Below are positions 45,431 to 55,280 of a stretch of 64,000 nt of DNA, piece after piece. This stretch comes from Zavarzinella formosa DSM 19928 (GTDB taxonomy: Bacteria; Planctomycetota; Planctomycetia; Gemmatales; Gemmataceae), in NCBI RefSeq assembly GCF_000255705.1, contig NZ_JH636441.1:561512-625511 (forward strand), read 5' to 3'. Both the position numbers and the translations under genes were made by a program. Under the pieces are notes generated by a model. It searched no databases and was not told the origin of the DNA. It was given only the letters and a program-made list of their open reading frames with translations. Every line of letters starts with the position of its first letter. Within the stretch, counting starts at the first letter, position 1.

Positions 45431-46203
45431 AACCGAGCAACCGAGTGGTTCGTTACGGGGCTTTTGTGACTGCCCTCCTGACACTGACGGCCTGCCAGCA
45501 ACGGATGGCGAGCCCGCCGCAATATCGCCCGTTGATGGAAACGGAATTTTTTCCCGACAAGCGTTCTTCACGTCCGCTGGAGGAAGGGACTGTCCACCGG
45601 GCGCAACTGCTGGACGATAATCCATTGGTGTCCGGCCTGACCCCCGAGGGGAAGAAGCAGCAAACCGTGACCGTTCCCGGCGTGGCCAACGCCATGAGCG
45701 GGGCCGGGATTCCGAACAAGACATCGAATTTCGTTGATGCGTTTCCCTTCCAGTTGGCGAAGGAAGACGTGGTTCGCGGACAGGAGCGTTACCAGATTTA
45801 CTGTGTGCCGTGCCATAGCCCGCTGGGCGATGGTCGGGGCAAGATCTGGGAACGCGGCTACCTGGCTCCGCCGAGCTATCATTTGACGAATGACCCCGAA
45901 TTGCTCGCCAAAGATCCGAAACACGGGCGGTCCCGCGGATTCGGGTTCTACGACGTGAAGGGGGCCGATGGCAAGCCTCTCGCCCTGCGGGATGTGCCGG
46001 TCGGATACATTTTTGAAATCATCACCAAGGGCTATGGCGGCATGCCCGAACACGCTTCGCAGATCCCTGTGGCTGATCGCTGGCGCATTGCCGCCTACGT
46101 GAAGTCCCTGATGATCAGCCAGAACGCCGGCAAGGACGGGGCGCTCAAGCTCAGCGACAAGCAATGGGCGGACGTCGAGAAAGAACTGGGGGAGCGGAAA
46201 TGA
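45427..46203 (+). CDS. actE: Alternative complex III subunit ActE, monohaem cytochrome c lipoprotein
   Basis: A 258-residue lipoprotein. The GTG start overlaps the actD stop. A lipobox LTAC ends the signal (FVTALLTLTAC). One haem motif, CVPCH, lies mid-protein (RYQIYCVPCHSPLGDGRG), with a probable axial Met near GYGGMPEHASQI. It should carry electrons from ActA toward the oxidase. The stop overlaps the actF start in an ATGA. Confidence 0.94.
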   Translation: MKPSNRVVRYGAFVTALLTLTACQQRMASPPQYRPLMETEFFPDKRSSRPLEEGTVHRAQLLDDNPLVSGLTPEGKKQQTVTVPGVANAMSGAGIPNKTSNFVDAFPFQLAKEDVVRGQERYQIYCVPCHSPLGDGRGKIWERGYLAPPSYHLTNDPELLAKDPKHGRSRGFGFYDVKGADGKPLALRDVPVGYIFEIITKGYGGMPEHASQIPVADRWRIAAYVKSLMISQNAGKDGALKLSDKQWADVEKELGERK

Positions 46204-47567
46204 GTGACGCCGCCGCAAACACGACGGCTTTTCAGGAGACCCCGGAATACCGGCACGAACTCCTGAGCGGTCCCCGGACAAAAGCCCTGCTGATTGGAAT
46301 TGCGGGTTTCGTTGCTTATGGCGTGATCGGGGGAGCCCTCGTCAGCCTCGGGCAAGCCGATGTTCAGCAGTTCATGATTGCCTACTTGGTGGGCTTCTTG
46401 TTCTGGGTCTCGATGAGCCTTGGAAGTTTGTTCTTCCAGTCCATTCATTACGTGACTGGCGGCCGTTGGGGCATCCTGATGCGGCGGCCGATGGAAGCGC
46501 ACATGCGCACGTGGGCCTTTGGCTTCGTGCTGTTTCTTCCCGTCATTGGAATGATGTTCGCCGGGAAATCCTCTATTTACTGGTGGGCCGGACATCATCC
46601 GGGCGAGCACGAACATGCCGCCACCGAGGGCAAGAAGGAAGAAGAAAAGGCTGCCCACAAGGAAGCAGCCGAGGGGTCGTGGCATCGCAAGAATGTGACG
46701 AAGCCGAACTTGGAAATCGACGAAGACCGCAAGGTCGCCGAGTATTTGAACCCGGTGTTCACGGCCGTTCGTGGCGTCCTTTATTTCTTGATCGTCGGCG
46801 GGGCGATGTTCTGGATTCTCAGCAACGCGATGAAAGCGGAAAACAGCCCCGATGAAGAAGCCGGCCGGATTGCCCGCAACAGGCAGAAATATGCCGGAAC
46901 TGTCGGTATTGTGATTTTCGCGCTGATGATGGCGTTCATCTCCACAGACTGGATTATGTCGCTTGAAAAGACGTTCGCGTCGTCGATGTTCCCGGTCATT
47001 GTGTTCGACAACGCCGCGATTATCACCTATGCCTCGGGCATGTTGACGCTCTTGTATCTGAAAGAGAAGAAGCATCCGCACTTTGAGAATTTGTTCCCGC
47101 CCACCGAGCAGATTCACTTGGGGAGCATGTTGCTGGCGTTCACCCTGGCGTGGACCTACTTCAACTTCTCCCAGTTCATGCTGATCTGGATCGGGAACCT
47201 GCCGGAAGAAATCCCGTATTACCTCCGCCGCACGACGAACGGCTGGCAGTATTACGCGATCATTATGACGGTGTTCCACTTCTTCGTGCCGTTCATGCTG
47301 TTGCTGTTCCGGCATGTGAAGTCGGATCCGAAGGTGCTTCGATGGGTTTGTATCGGTTTGCTGATTGTCTGCTTCACGGACGTGTTCTGGTGGATTAACC
47401 CGACCTTCATCCACGAGAACTTCAGCGTGTATTGGCTGATGGACATTGCGGCTTGGTTCGGCGTCGGCGGCGTGTGGATCTGGTATTACCTCGGACAGCT
47501 TGCCAAACGGCCGCTGCTCCCGACACGGGAACTGTACATTCTGGAGGCTTACAATCATGGGCATTGA
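46200..47567 (+). CDS. actF: Alternative complex III subunit ActF (second NrfD-like membrane protein)
   Basis: A 455-residue polytopic protein with about ten membrane helices, homologous in outline to ActC (LVGFLFWVSMSLGSLFFQSI, AFTLAWTYFNFSQFMLIWIG, IIMTVFHFFVPFMLLLFRH). A His/Glu/Lys-rich hydrophilic loop (HHPGEHEHAATEGKKEEEKA, then AHKEAAEGSWHRKN) lies between early helices. It probably provides part of the proton or quinol path of the complex. Start at ATG 46200; the next gene overlaps its end by 11 bases. Confidence 0.93.
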   Translation: MSDAAANTTAFQETPEYRHELLSGPRTKALLIGIAGFVAYGVIGGALVSLGQADVQQFMIAYLVGFLFWVSMSLGSLFFQSIHYVTGGRWGILMRRPMEAHMRTWAFGFVLFLPVIGMMFAGKSSIYWWAGHHPGEHEHAATEGKKEEEKAAHKEAAEGSWHRKNVTKPNLEIDEDRKVAEYLNPVFTAVRGVLYFLIVGGAMFWILSNAMKAENSPDEEAGRIARNRQKYAGTVGIVIFALMMAFISTDWIMSLEKTFASSMFPVIVFDNAAIITYASGMLTLLYLKEKKHPHFENLFPPTEQIHLGSMLLAFTLAWTYFNFSQFMLIWIGNLPEEIPYYLRRTTNGWQYYAIIMTVFHFFVPFMLLLFRHVKSDPKVLRWVCIGLLIVCFTDVFWWINPTFIHENFSVYWLMDIAAWFGVGGVWIWYYLGQLAKRPLLPTRELYILEAYNHGH

Positions 47568-48186
47568 AGCGCACAGTGAGCAGTTCACGATTCAGGGTCC
47601 GACTCACAAGCTCCCTTATGAGCCGGACAAGTTTTCGGTGAAGCCGATTTTGATGGTGCCGTTTGCGGTGATTGCCACCGGCATCGGTGCCTTCATTATC
47701 ACGACGCTGATCTTTGACAACATCTTTGACCCGGCTGTCAAAGAAACGTCTACGTTCCAAGAAGCGGCCACTCGAGGTCAGGCCCCGTTGAATGAGCGGA
47801 TGGCCCGGATTTCTTCGACAGACCCGAAGGCTGATGTCAACGCTCCTCGATTGGAATGGGTGCGTGTGACAGAACCCGTGTACAGCGAGGATGACAAGGA
47901 GAAGAAGAATCCTTTGGTCACCAGTGAATGGACGACCGCCCTGCCGAAGAAGACCGGGAACTCCCCCGAATATCACCCGGAAGATTTGCGGGCTGACCGT
48001 CAACCCGGTTTGACCGGCTACGCGAAATCGAAGGATGGCCTCACCAAGATTCCCGTGGACAAGGCGATGGACCTGATCACCGGCGGGTTGGTGGGCGTTC
48101 AACCGAACGCGAAGCCGCTGCCGATCAACGCGGATTGGGACAGGCCGAAGGAATCGAACGGCGGCCAGCCGACCACGAAGAAGTAA
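47557..48186 (+). CDS. Extra single-helix subunit of the act-cox cluster (ActG-like position)
   Basis: A 209-residue protein; ATG 47557 follows GGAGG within the end of actF, so the two overlap by 11 bases. It has one membrane helix (ILMVPFAVIATGIGAFIITTLI) and a long hydrophilic, proline-rich C-terminal domain that should be periplasmic. No cofactor motif is seen. The place between actF and sco, and the overlap, suggest a structural subunit of the complex. The family is not recognised. It might correspond to ActG of other organisms but looks longer. Confidence 0.7.
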   Translation: MGIEAHSEQFTIQGPTHKLPYEPDKFSVKPILMVPFAVIATGIGAFIITTLIFDNIFDPAVKETSTFQEAATRGQAPLNERMARISSTDPKADVNAPRLEWVRVTEPVYSEDDKEKKNPLVTSEWTTALPKKTGNSPEYHPEDLRADRQPGLTGYAKSKDGLTKIPVDKAMDLITGGLVGVQPNAKPLPINADWDRPKESNGGQPTTKK

Positions 48187-48223
48187 CGCGACCTTAAACC
48201 GCCCGATTGACCCCCGTGAAATT

Positions 48224-49177
48224 GTGAGTAACCCAACCGTGCGTTTGTTCATCACCAATCAGCGACAGACGATGCGAGGCCTGGTGGCCTTGATTGTCGC
48301 CCTGTCGGGATCGGTGATCGCGTCGGCCGGGGACGGGCTGGCTCCGGCCAGTGAAGCTCCCGACAAGACCAAACACGATGTCGGCATCGATCAAAAGCGT
48401 GGCGACAAGATTCCACTCGATTTGTCTTTCACGGATGAAAACGGTAATGAAGTCTCGCTGAATGATTGCATCGGCGGCAAGCCGAGCATTCTCATCATGG
48501 CTTACTACCGTTGTCCCGTGCTATGCGGCGAGGTGCTGGCGGGCGTGTTGGATGCCGCGAAGAACTTGAAGACGTTCACAATTGGCAAAGAGTTCAATGT
48601 GGTGACCGTCAGTTTCGATCCGAAGGAAGCCCCGGAATTGGCTCTCGCCAAGAAGCGGCACTTTGTCAATGAATATGGCCGCAAGGAAGCTGACTTTGGC
48701 TGGAAGTTTCTGACCACAAAGAACAAGAAGAACATTGACCAATTGGCTGCGGCTGTTGGATTCCGTTACGAGTACGACAAGTCGATCAAGGAATACAACC
48801 ATGCCAGCGGCATCATGATTATCACGCCCGAGGGGATCATTTCCCAATACATGCCGGGCATTGACTACATGCGGAACGACGACGGGTCGATGCCCGAGGA
48901 AAAATCCAAGCATCTCCGCGAAGCCCTGACGAACGCGGGTGACGGGAAGATCGGTGATTGGAGCGAACGAATTTTTCTCACCTGCTTCCGGTATAGCCCG
49001 CACACCGGAAAGTATACCGCGAACGTGAAGTTTATCGTACAGTGCGGCGGTGTGTTGACGCTCTTGGTGATCGGTGTCGGATTGATCCGGGAACTGCGAC
49101 GATCCAAGAACCGCCGCGTGAAGGAAATGGCCGAAAATACCGCTGAAACGAAGACTGAAATGGATCGAGCCATATGA
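48224..49177 (+). CDS. SCO1/SenC-family copper chaperone for the CuA centre
   Basis: A 317-residue protein with a thioredoxin-like fold. Copper-binding CPVLC (in YYRCPVLCGEVL) and a later His (EYNHASGIMII) are the expected ligands, so it should deliver copper to coxB. It has an N-terminal signal-like segment (MRGLVALIVALSGSVIA) and a C-terminal membrane helix (CGGVLTLLVIGVGLIREL). The longest start is GTG 48224; ATG 48272 immediately before the signal segment is as plausible. Its stop overlaps the coxB start. Confidence 0.9.
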   Translation: MSNPTVRLFITNQRQTMRGLVALIVALSGSVIASAGDGLAPASEAPDKTKHDVGIDQKRGDKIPLDLSFTDENGNEVSLNDCIGGKPSILIMAYYRCPVLCGEVLAGVLDAAKNLKTFTIGKEFNVVTVSFDPKEAPELALAKKRHFVNEYGRKEADFGWKFLTTKNKKNIDQLAAAVGFRYEYDKSIKEYNHASGIMIITPEGIISQYMPGIDYMRNDDGSMPEEKSKHLREALTNAGDGKIGDWSERIFLTCFRYSPHTGKYTANVKFIVQCGGVLTLLVIGVGLIRELRRSKNRRVKEMAENTAETKTEMDRAI

Positions 49178-50304
49178 TTTTGCAAACAACGATCCTCCCC
49201 GAACAGGCCACCGAAATGGCCTGGCACGTGGACAACCTGTTCTGGTTTATCACGGTTGTGACCACGGTGGTGAGCTTGGGTGTCTACGCGGCCGTTTTCG
49301 GCTTCTGCGTCGTCTATCGACGCAAGCCGGACGAAGAAGTGCAGACGCCCCGTATCCTCGGCTCCCACAAACTGGAACTCATCTGGTCCATCCTGCCGTT
49401 GGGTATCTTCCTGGTGATGTTCGCGTGGGGCGCATGGGTCTACAACATGGCCATGCATGCCCCGGACGACGTGCCGGAGATGTATGTCGTCGGCAAGCAA
49501 TGGATGTGGAAGGTCCAGTATCCCGGCGGGCAACGAGTGATTCTCGGGGCCAATTCCGGTGATTACAAGGACGATATTGGCGGCGAGGCGAAGTTCGAGG
49601 GAGTGATGGTGCTGGCGGTAAACAAGCCGGTGAAGGTCATCGTCACATCCGAAGACGTGATTCACGACTTCGGCATCCCGGCGTTTCGCTCCAAACTCGA
49701 CGCCGTCCCCGGCCGATACACGACCACTTGGTACAAGCCCACCAAAACCGGCGAATACCACGTCTTTTGCGATCAATACTGCGGCACCAACCACAGTCTG
49801 ATGGTCGGCAAAGTTCGTGTGGTTGAGCAGGCTGAATATGATGCTTGGCTGGAAGGAACATACAAGACCGGCCCCGGCAAGAACGCCGTGGACGGATCGC
49901 TGGCCCACCAAGGCCGGCAATTGTTCATGAAGCTGAATTGCATCCAATGCCACAACACGGAAAACCCGCGTGCTCCGATCCTTGAGGAAGTGTTCAAATC
50001 CAAGCGGGCCTTTAAGGGTGGCACTGCTGGATTCGCTGATGAGAATTATCTGCGCGAATCAATCCGCAAGCCGCGGGCGAAGATTCGCGAAGGGTGGGAG
50101 CCGATCATGCCCGCCTATGGCACGGAGGGGGCGAACGCCCTTTCGGAGGATGACTTGGTCAAGGTGATTGCGTACATCAAATCGCTGCGAAAGGGTGAGA
50201 CACCGGTGCTGAACCAAAATTGGGTTCCCCCGATCGGGAGCAACACTGGCCCTGCGGCCGACGAACCCCAACCGACCCCGCCGTCCGCCGGAGGCATGAA
50301 ATGA
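49174..50304 (+). CDS. coxB: Cytochrome c oxidase subunit II with fused cytochrome c
   Basis: A 376-residue subunit. Two N-terminal helices are followed by the CuA cupredoxin domain. Ligands are seen in DVIHDFGIPAF and CDQYCGTNHSLM, containing the two Cys, His and Met. A haem motif CIQCH starts at Cys256 in the fused cytochrome c domain, with a possible axial Met in PIMPAYG. This type of caa3-like subunit accepts electrons directly. ATGA overlaps link it to sco and coxA. Confidence 0.96.
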   Translation: MILQTTILPEQATEMAWHVDNLFWFITVVTTVVSLGVYAAVFGFCVVYRRKPDEEVQTPRILGSHKLELIWSILPLGIFLVMFAWGAWVYNMAMHAPDDVPEMYVVGKQWMWKVQYPGGQRVILGANSGDYKDDIGGEAKFEGVMVLAVNKPVKVIVTSEDVIHDFGIPAFRSKLDAVPGRYTTTWYKPTKTGEYHVFCDQYCGTNHSLMVGKVRVVEQAEYDAWLEGTYKTGPGKNAVDGSLAHQGRQLFMKLNCIQCHNTENPRAPILEEVFKSKRAFKGGTAGFADENYLRESIRKPRAKIREGWEPIMPAYGTEGANALSEDDLVKVIAYIKSLRKGETPVLNQNWVPPIGSNTGPAADEPQPTPPSAGGMK

Positions 50305-52013
50305 GCACTGAGCTGGGACACACAAAGAGCGGGGCCTCGCTCGATCATCACGACAGTCATCCGCAGGCCGACGCCGACCACGGGCATCACCCCAGCTATC
50401 TTCATGATGGCTATGGCTGGCGCAGTTGGTTGTTCACCGTCGATCATAAGCGCATCGGCATTATGTACCTGGTGGCCATCATCGGGTTCTTCTTTGTCGG
50501 CGGCATGCTGGCCGGTTTGGTGCGGTTTAACTTGGTTTCCCCCACCGGGGCCTTGTTGGACAACGACCAGTACAACAAAGTCTTTACGGCCCACGGGGTC
50601 GTGATGCTTTTCTTCGTGCTGATTCCCGCCGTTCCGGGCGTGATGGGGAATTTCTTCGTTCCCATCATGATCGGGGCGAAGGACATGGCCTTCCCCAAGC
50701 TGAACATCGCCTCTTGGTATGTTTGGATGTTGGGGGCGATCTTCGCCGTCACCGCCCTGATGACCGGCGGGATTGACACCGGGTGGACGCTCTATCCTCC
50801 GTATAGTTCGCGTTCGAGCCACTCGAACGTCGTGCCGGGAGCGATGGGGGTGTTCATCTCCGGGTTCTCGTCCATCATGACCGGTTTGAACATCATCGTC
50901 ACCGTTCACCGGATGCGGGCGCCGGGGATGACGTGGGGCCGCTTGCCCCTGTTCATCTGGGCGCAGTATGCCACCAGCCTGATTCAGTTGCTCGGCACCC
51001 CGGTGCTGGCCATCGCCCTGACCCTCTTGATGGTCGAAACGGCCACGGGATGGACCGGCAACCCGGTCGGGATCTTTGATCCGGCTTTGGGAGGCGATCC
51101 GCTGTTGTTCCAGCACTTGTTCTGGTTCTACTCCCACCCGGCCGTGTACATCATGATTCTGCCGGGGATGGGCGTCGTCAGTGAGATTCTCACCTGCTTC
51201 TCCCGCAAGAACGTGTTTGGTTATCAAGCCATCGCGTGGTCGTCGGTCGGCATCGCCGTCGTCGGCTTCATCGTGTGGGCTCACCACATGTTCGTCGCCG
51301 GGATCAGCTACTATGCGGCCCTGTTGTTCAGCCTCTTGAGCATGTTGGTCGCCGTTCCATCGGCCATTAAGGTGTTTAACTGGACAGCCACGCTTTATCG
51401 TGGGTCGATCACCTTCCAGGCGCCGATGGTTTTCTCCCTCGGCTTCATGGTGTTGTTCACCATCGGCGGGGTGACAGGCTTGTTCCTCGCCACGCTGGGA
51501 ACGGATATCCATTTGCACGACACTTACTTCGTGGTGGCTCACTTCCACTTCGTGATGGTCGGCGGGATGGTGCTGGCGTTCATGGCGGCCCTCCACTTCT
51601 GGTGGCCGAAGATGACGGGTGTGATGTACTCCGACTTCTGGAGTCGTCTCGCCGCCATTGTGATCTGCCTTGGCTACTTCCTGACGTTCATGCCGCAGTT
51701 TTACCTTGGCTATCACGGGATGCCGCGACGCTATCCGAACTATCCGCCGGAAATGCGTGTGTTCAACGTGTTGTCCACCGCCGGTTACACTGTGCAATTG
51801 GCCGGGTTCTTGATGACGGCCACTTATCTTGCCTTGTCCATCTTCTTCGGCAAGAAGGCCGGCCCGAACCCTTGGGGGGCCACCGGGCTGGAATGGGCCA
51901 TCCCGAGCCCGCCGATCACGCATAACTTCGAGCACACGCCGAAGGTGGTCGCGGGGCCGTATGAGTATTCCTTGAACTTGACGCAAACCGGGGAGAAGGC
52001 CGATGTCCGCTAG
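50301..52013 (+). CDS. coxA: Cytochrome c oxidase subunit I
   Basis: A 570-residue haem-copper oxidase core with 12 expected helices. [19 protein letters not shown] and [13 protein letters not shown] contain the CuB-site His and cross-linked Tyr, WAHHMF gives the next two CuB ligands, and [11 protein letters not shown] the haem a3 and haem a His. It should pump protons while reducing oxygen. It starts at ATG 50301, overlapping the coxB stop; the next gene overlaps its end by 11 bases. Confidence 0.97.
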   Translation: MSTELGHTKSGASLDHHDSHPQADADHGHHPSYLHDGYGWRSWLFTVDHKRIGIMYLVAIIGFFFVGGMLAGLVRFNLVSPTGALLDNDQYNKVFTAHGVVMLFFVLIPAVPGVMGNFFVPIMIGAKDMAFPKLNIASWYVWMLGAIFAVTALMTGGIDTGWTLYPPYSSRSSHSNVVPGAMGVFISGFSSIMTGLNIIVTVHRMRAPGMTWGRLPLFIWAQYATSLIQLLGTPVLAIALTLLMVETATGWTGNPVGIFDPALGGDPLLFQHLFWFYSHPAVYIMILPGMGVVSEILTCFSRKNVFGYQAIAWSSVGIAVVGFIVWAHHMFVAGISYYAALLFSLLSMLVAVPSAIKVFNWTATLYRGSITFQAPMVFSLGFMVLFTIGGVTGLFLATLGTDIHLHDTYFVVAHFHFVMVGGMVLAFMAALHFWWPKMTGVMYSDFWSRLAAIVICLGYFLTFMPQFYLGYHGMPRRYPNYPPEMRVFNVLSTAGYTVQLAGFLMTATYLALSIFFGKKAGPNPWGATGLEWAIPSPPITHNFEHTPKVVAGPYEYSLNLTQTGEKADVR

Positions 52014-52719
52014 AGTGGGCGCCCTCTGCGGGCATTTCGAGGACATTGAACAACAACGCGGGGCCGAGCGCCTCGGCATGTGGATGTTCCTCGCCACGGA
52101 AATCTTGTTCTTCGGCGGCGTGTTCCTCGCGTACACCGTATATCGGAACTGGTACTCGAAGGATTTCGCCGCGATCAGCAGTCTGTTGAACGTCACGATC
52201 GCCGGGATCAACTCGGTGTTCCTGCTGGTCAGCAGCATGACGATCACGTTCGCCATCCGGGCGTGCCAGTTGGGCAACAACAGCGCCCAGCGGAAGTATT
52301 TGCTGGCGACCGCGTTGCTGGGAAGCGCGTTCATGGGCCTCAAGGCTTATGAATACGCGACGGACTACCATGAGGGATTGGTCCCGTGGTCGTCCAACTT
52401 CGGCAAGGAAACCCTGCACGGCCACGAAAAGCCGATGCTTCAAGTGTGGGAAGAAGAAGGCGTCGCCCCGGAACGGGTGAAGATGTTCCTGTTCTTCTAC
52501 TACTGCATGACCGGCATTCACGGTGTCCACTTGATCATCGGAATTGCCTGCGTGCTGTACCTGTACATCCGCTCCGTGAACAAGTCGCTCACGGCGGACA
52601 AGTATGTGGCCATTGAAGTGACGAGCCTTTACTGGCACTTGGTGGACGCCATCTGGCTGTTCATCATGCCGTTGCTTTACCTGGCCGGTCCGCACACCAC
52701 GCATCAATTGGGACTTTGA
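52003..52719 (+). CDS. coxC: Cytochrome c oxidase subunit III
   Basis: A 238-residue subunit with about five helices. The first has ERLGMWMFLATEILFFGGVF, with the Glu typical of subunit III, and the last two contain GIHGVHLIIGIACVLYLY and YWHLVDAIWLFIMPLLYL, both strong family signatures. It should stabilise the oxidase core. The start ATG 52003 lies within the end of coxA. A short 10-to-12-base hairpin (CGGGCG...CGCCCG, near 52734) separates it from the next gene. Confidence 0.95.
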   Translation: MSARVGALCGHFEDIEQQRGAERLGMWMFLATEILFFGGVFLAYTVYRNWYSKDFAAISSLLNVTIAGINSVFLLVSSMTITFAIRACQLGNNSAQRKYLLATALLGSAFMGLKAYEYATDYHEGLVPWSSNFGKETLHGHEKPMLQVWEEEGVAPERVKMFLFFYYCMTGIHGVHLIIGIACVLYLYIRSVNKSLTADKYVAIEVTSLYWHLVDAIWLFIMPLLYLAGPHTTHQLGL

Positions 52720-52769
52720 TTCACGAACGTCAAACGGGCGTCTGACGCCCGCCCATCAGGGAATTAATA

Positions 52770-53126
52770 ATGGCTCACAAAGATACGTCGCCGACCGCCC
52801 AGATCCCGGATTACGACAAGAAGGAAGTCGACAACCCCGGCAAGGATGTTGACACGCCGGGCCAGATCTTCATGGTGTTCTTTGTCGTGTTGATTGGCTT
52901 GTTTGCCACGATTGCCGCGTCGATGTCCGGCTTGGGGGACAAGGCAATCTATGTCCACATGCTGATCTCGATTGTTCAGGTGTCTTTCATCGGATTCTTC
53001 TGGATGCACATGAAGAAGGCCGATCAGATGACTTGGCTGTCGGCCGGTTCGGCTTTGTTTGTGATGTTGATTCTCTTCGTCCTTCCGCTGGCGGACTTTT
53101 TGACGAGGCATCGCGGGGGCCTGTGA
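52770..53126 (+). CDS. Cytochrome c oxidase subunit IV-like protein
   Basis: A 118-residue protein with three hydrophobic segments: IFMVFFVVLIGLFATIAASM, VHMLISIVQVSFIGFFWMHM and ALFVMLILFVLPLADFL. The HMKK following the second is typical of prokaryotic subunit IV. The stop overlaps the next cytochrome gene as TGATG. Its role is probably assembly of the oxidase. Confidence 0.88.
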   Translation: MAHKDTSPTAQIPDYDKKEVDNPGKDVDTPGQIFMVFFVVLIGLFATIAASMSGLGDKAIYVHMLISIVQVSFIGFFWMHMKKADQMTWLSAGSALFVMLILFVLPLADFLTRHRGGL

Positions 53127-54301
53127 TGGCACGCCGGACACAAAACATGCTCAAAGGGTCGGCCTTGCCGGCCCTTTTTTGTTTGGCGCTGGCCGGTTGC
53201 CGTGGTTGCCGCTCTGGCGAGGGCGAGACATATCCGGCCAACCTCGCATATCCTCCGCGCATGGATTGGATCGTCGATCAACTCCCGACCCAATCGCCGG
53301 AGGATGCGGACAAAGTCGGGGACATGGACGAGCCGATCCGGCAACTCAACCAGCACGGAGGCCGGTCATACGACCCGGCGGTCATCCCTGAAAACCTCCG
53401 CAATGAGTTGCAAGCCGCCCTCGCCGTTCATTTCGGCGAACCGGCCAATCCGTTCATCAAAGCGGAGGTTGAATCCCCCATTCCTCCGGAAAACCTGCTC
53501 ACCGGAAGCCGGTTGTTTCGGCGTCAGTGTCTTCAATGTCACGGCCTGACCGGCGACGGCCGGGGGCCGACGGCTCCGTGGATTGCGCCACACCCGCGAG
53601 ATTTCCGGCAGGGGGTCTTCAAATTCGTTTCCACCAACGGCACCGGTTCCCGAAAACCGACTCGCGCTGATTTGGGGAAGGTGATTGCCAACGGCATTCC
53701 CACGACGGCGATGCCCCCGTTCAATCTGACGCCGGAAGCCGACCGCGAACGATTGATCGACTATGTGACTTACCTGTCTCTCCGCGGCAAAGTTGAGTTT
53801 GAGATTCTTCGCAAACTCGCCAAGGGAGGCGAGGCGGCCCTCGATGGCGATGTTGCCTCCGAGGCCGACGAGATCCTGATGAGAGAACTCAAAGGCTGGG
53901 CCTTCGCCGAAAAAGACATCATGCCCGTCACACCGCCGGCGCTGGCCGATGATTCTCCGGAGATGGCCGACTCGATCCGGCGAGGCCGCGATTTGTTTCT
54001 GGACCCCAAGGGGGCCGGTTGTGTGACCTGTCACGGCGATTACGGCCGGGCCGGCAAGCCTCAATATAACGTCTGGGGCTTTCGGACCGCTCCCGCCAAC
54101 CTGACCGAACACAAGCGCAAAGGCGGCACAGCCCCCGAAGACTTCTACCGCCGGATTCACGGCGGCATCGGCCCCTCTAACATGCCGGCAGCCGCCTCGC
54201 TGACGGAAAACCAAACGTGGAATTTGGCCCATTTCATCCGGGCTTTGCCGAATCCGGGACAGTTGCCGGATGATGTGCGGAAGGCGATTTACGGGCCGTG
54301 A
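53126..54301 (+). CDS. Dihaem cytochrome c lipoprotein
   Basis: A 391-residue protein starting at ATG 53126. The signal ends in lipobox LAGC (LPALFCLALAGC). Two haem motifs are present: CLQCH (in RRQCLQCHGLTGDGRG) and CVTCH (in AGCVTCHGDYGRAG), each followed by a possible axial Met. It is the last gene of the cluster and could carry electrons between complex III and the oxidase. The stop faces the convergent bestrophin gene 22 bases away. Confidence 0.9.
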   Translation: MARRTQNMLKGSALPALFCLALAGCRGCRSGEGETYPANLAYPPRMDWIVDQLPTQSPEDADKVGDMDEPIRQLNQHGGRSYDPAVIPENLRNELQAALAVHFGEPANPFIKAEVESPIPPENLLTGSRLFRRQCLQCHGLTGDGRGPTAPWIAPHPRDFRQGVFKFVSTNGTGSRKPTRADLGKVIANGIPTTAMPPFNLTPEADRERLIDYVTYLSLRGKVEFEILRKLAKGGEAALDGDVASEADEILMRELKGWAFAEKDIMPVTPPALADDSPEMADSIRRGRDLFLDPKGAGCVTCHGDYGRAGKPQYNVWGFRTAPANLTEHKRKGGTAPEDFYRRIHGGIGPSNMPAAASLTENQTWNLAHFIRALPNPGQLPDDVRKAIYGP

Positions 54302-54323
54302 TAACCACTTGGGCCGGATTCAG

Positions 54324-55151
54324 TCACAAGACTTCCGGCCGGGACGCATATGCCGCCGCCGTTTCACGAATGACATCGGCCACGTTGTCCAGTCGCAGGG
54401 CGTCCGGGCCGGGGGTGAACGGGTTTTCGATGTCGTCGGCGATTAATTCCAAGCCAATGATCACATAGGAAACAACCACCGTCATCAAGATCGTCCATAG
54501 CCCCATTTCGTCGTACAGCATCCAAGGCAATCCTAGCAGATACACACCGATCAGGGTGCGGAGCAAACCGCGATAGGAAGAGGCCAAAGGCGTGGAACGG
54601 ATGCGTTCGCAGGCCCCGGAAACGTCCATCAATTGGCGTGCGTCCGTGTCCAGCGCGAGGAGTTTCCACGGGTCGGCCTTGTTGGCGGCCCATTCACCCA
54701 TGAGGCCATAGAGTTGACCGGCGATGGCCATTGGCTCGCGGGCGGCTTCCATGTCTCCCGGCAGGGAACGCGGCCGGGCCAATCGCTTCCGAAGACAGTC
54801 GGCGAAGGTGGTCAGCAACCCGGCAAGGCGTTCGCGGTCGGTTTCCGAGGCACCGATCAAATGACGGCTTTTGAGGGCGATGTTTCGGCTCACGTTGACA
54901 AGCTGGCCCCAGAGTTTGCGGGCCTCCCACCAGCGGTCGTAGGCGGTGTTCGCCCGGAAGTGCATAAACCAGCCGAAGATCAAGCTACTGAGGACAATCT
55001 CCACAATCCGGGAGGGCTGCGGCCTGTCCGTCACGATGTCATGCCATTCGTGGTAACCGCAGACGGCTGATGTGTAAATGGCCGTGGCCAGAAGAAACTT
55101 CCAAAGACGATCGATGGCCGGGAAATGAAACGCCCGCAAAAATCGAAGCAT
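54324..55151 (-). CDS. Bestrophin-like ion channel
   Basis: A 275-residue membrane protein of the bestrophin/UPF0187 type. ANTAYDRWWEARKLWGQLVN and the SRNIA following it are the family's central signature, and IENPFTP near the C-terminus matches the cytoplasmic gate segment. Bacterial members form pentameric channels, mostly for cations. Four helices are expected (ILLATAIYTSAVCG-like FLLATAIYTSAVCG, IVLSSLIFGWFMHF, LIGVYLLGLPWMLY, ILMTVVVSYVIIGL). It is not part of the respiratory operon, being on the opposite strand. Confidence 0.88.
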   Translation of the reverse strand: MLRFLRAFHFPAIDRLWKFLLATAIYTSAVCGYHEWHDIVTDRPQPSRIVEIVLSSLIFGWFMHFRANTAYDRWWEARKLWGQLVNVSRNIALKSRHLIGASETDRERLAGLLTTFADCLRKRLARPRSLPGDMEAAREPMAIAGQLYGLMGEWAANKADPWKLLALDTDARQLMDVSGACERIRSTPLASSYRGLLRTLIGVYLLGLPWMLYDEMGLWTILMTVVVSYVIIGLELIADDIENPFTPGPDALRLDNVADVIRETAAAYASRPEVL

Positions 55152-55219
55152 GGATGATCATTTCCCTTAAATAGCCGGTTTGAATTTGAATATGCCACAT
55201 CGCTTGTCATATCAACGCC

Positions 55220-55256
55220 AAAGGGCCGACTTCCCGCATGGAGAAGCCGGCCCTTT
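55220..55256 (-). terminator. Hairpin downstream of the exported CxxC protein
   Basis: AAAGGGCCGACTTC (55220-55233) pairs with GAAGCCGGCCCTTT (55243-55256), one mismatch in 14 pairs. It lies 25 bases after the stop of the CxxC gene and ahead of the bestrophin gene. No T tract follows. Confidence 0.55.
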
Positions 55257-55280
55257 GTTTAATCGATCACGCTGGCGAAA

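Noticed and set aside
50115-52343. A 742-codon minus-strand frame opposite coxB, coxA and coxC
   Set aside because: The product is full of His, Arg and Gln runs with no membrane or domain pattern, and the + strand encodes certain oxidase subunits.
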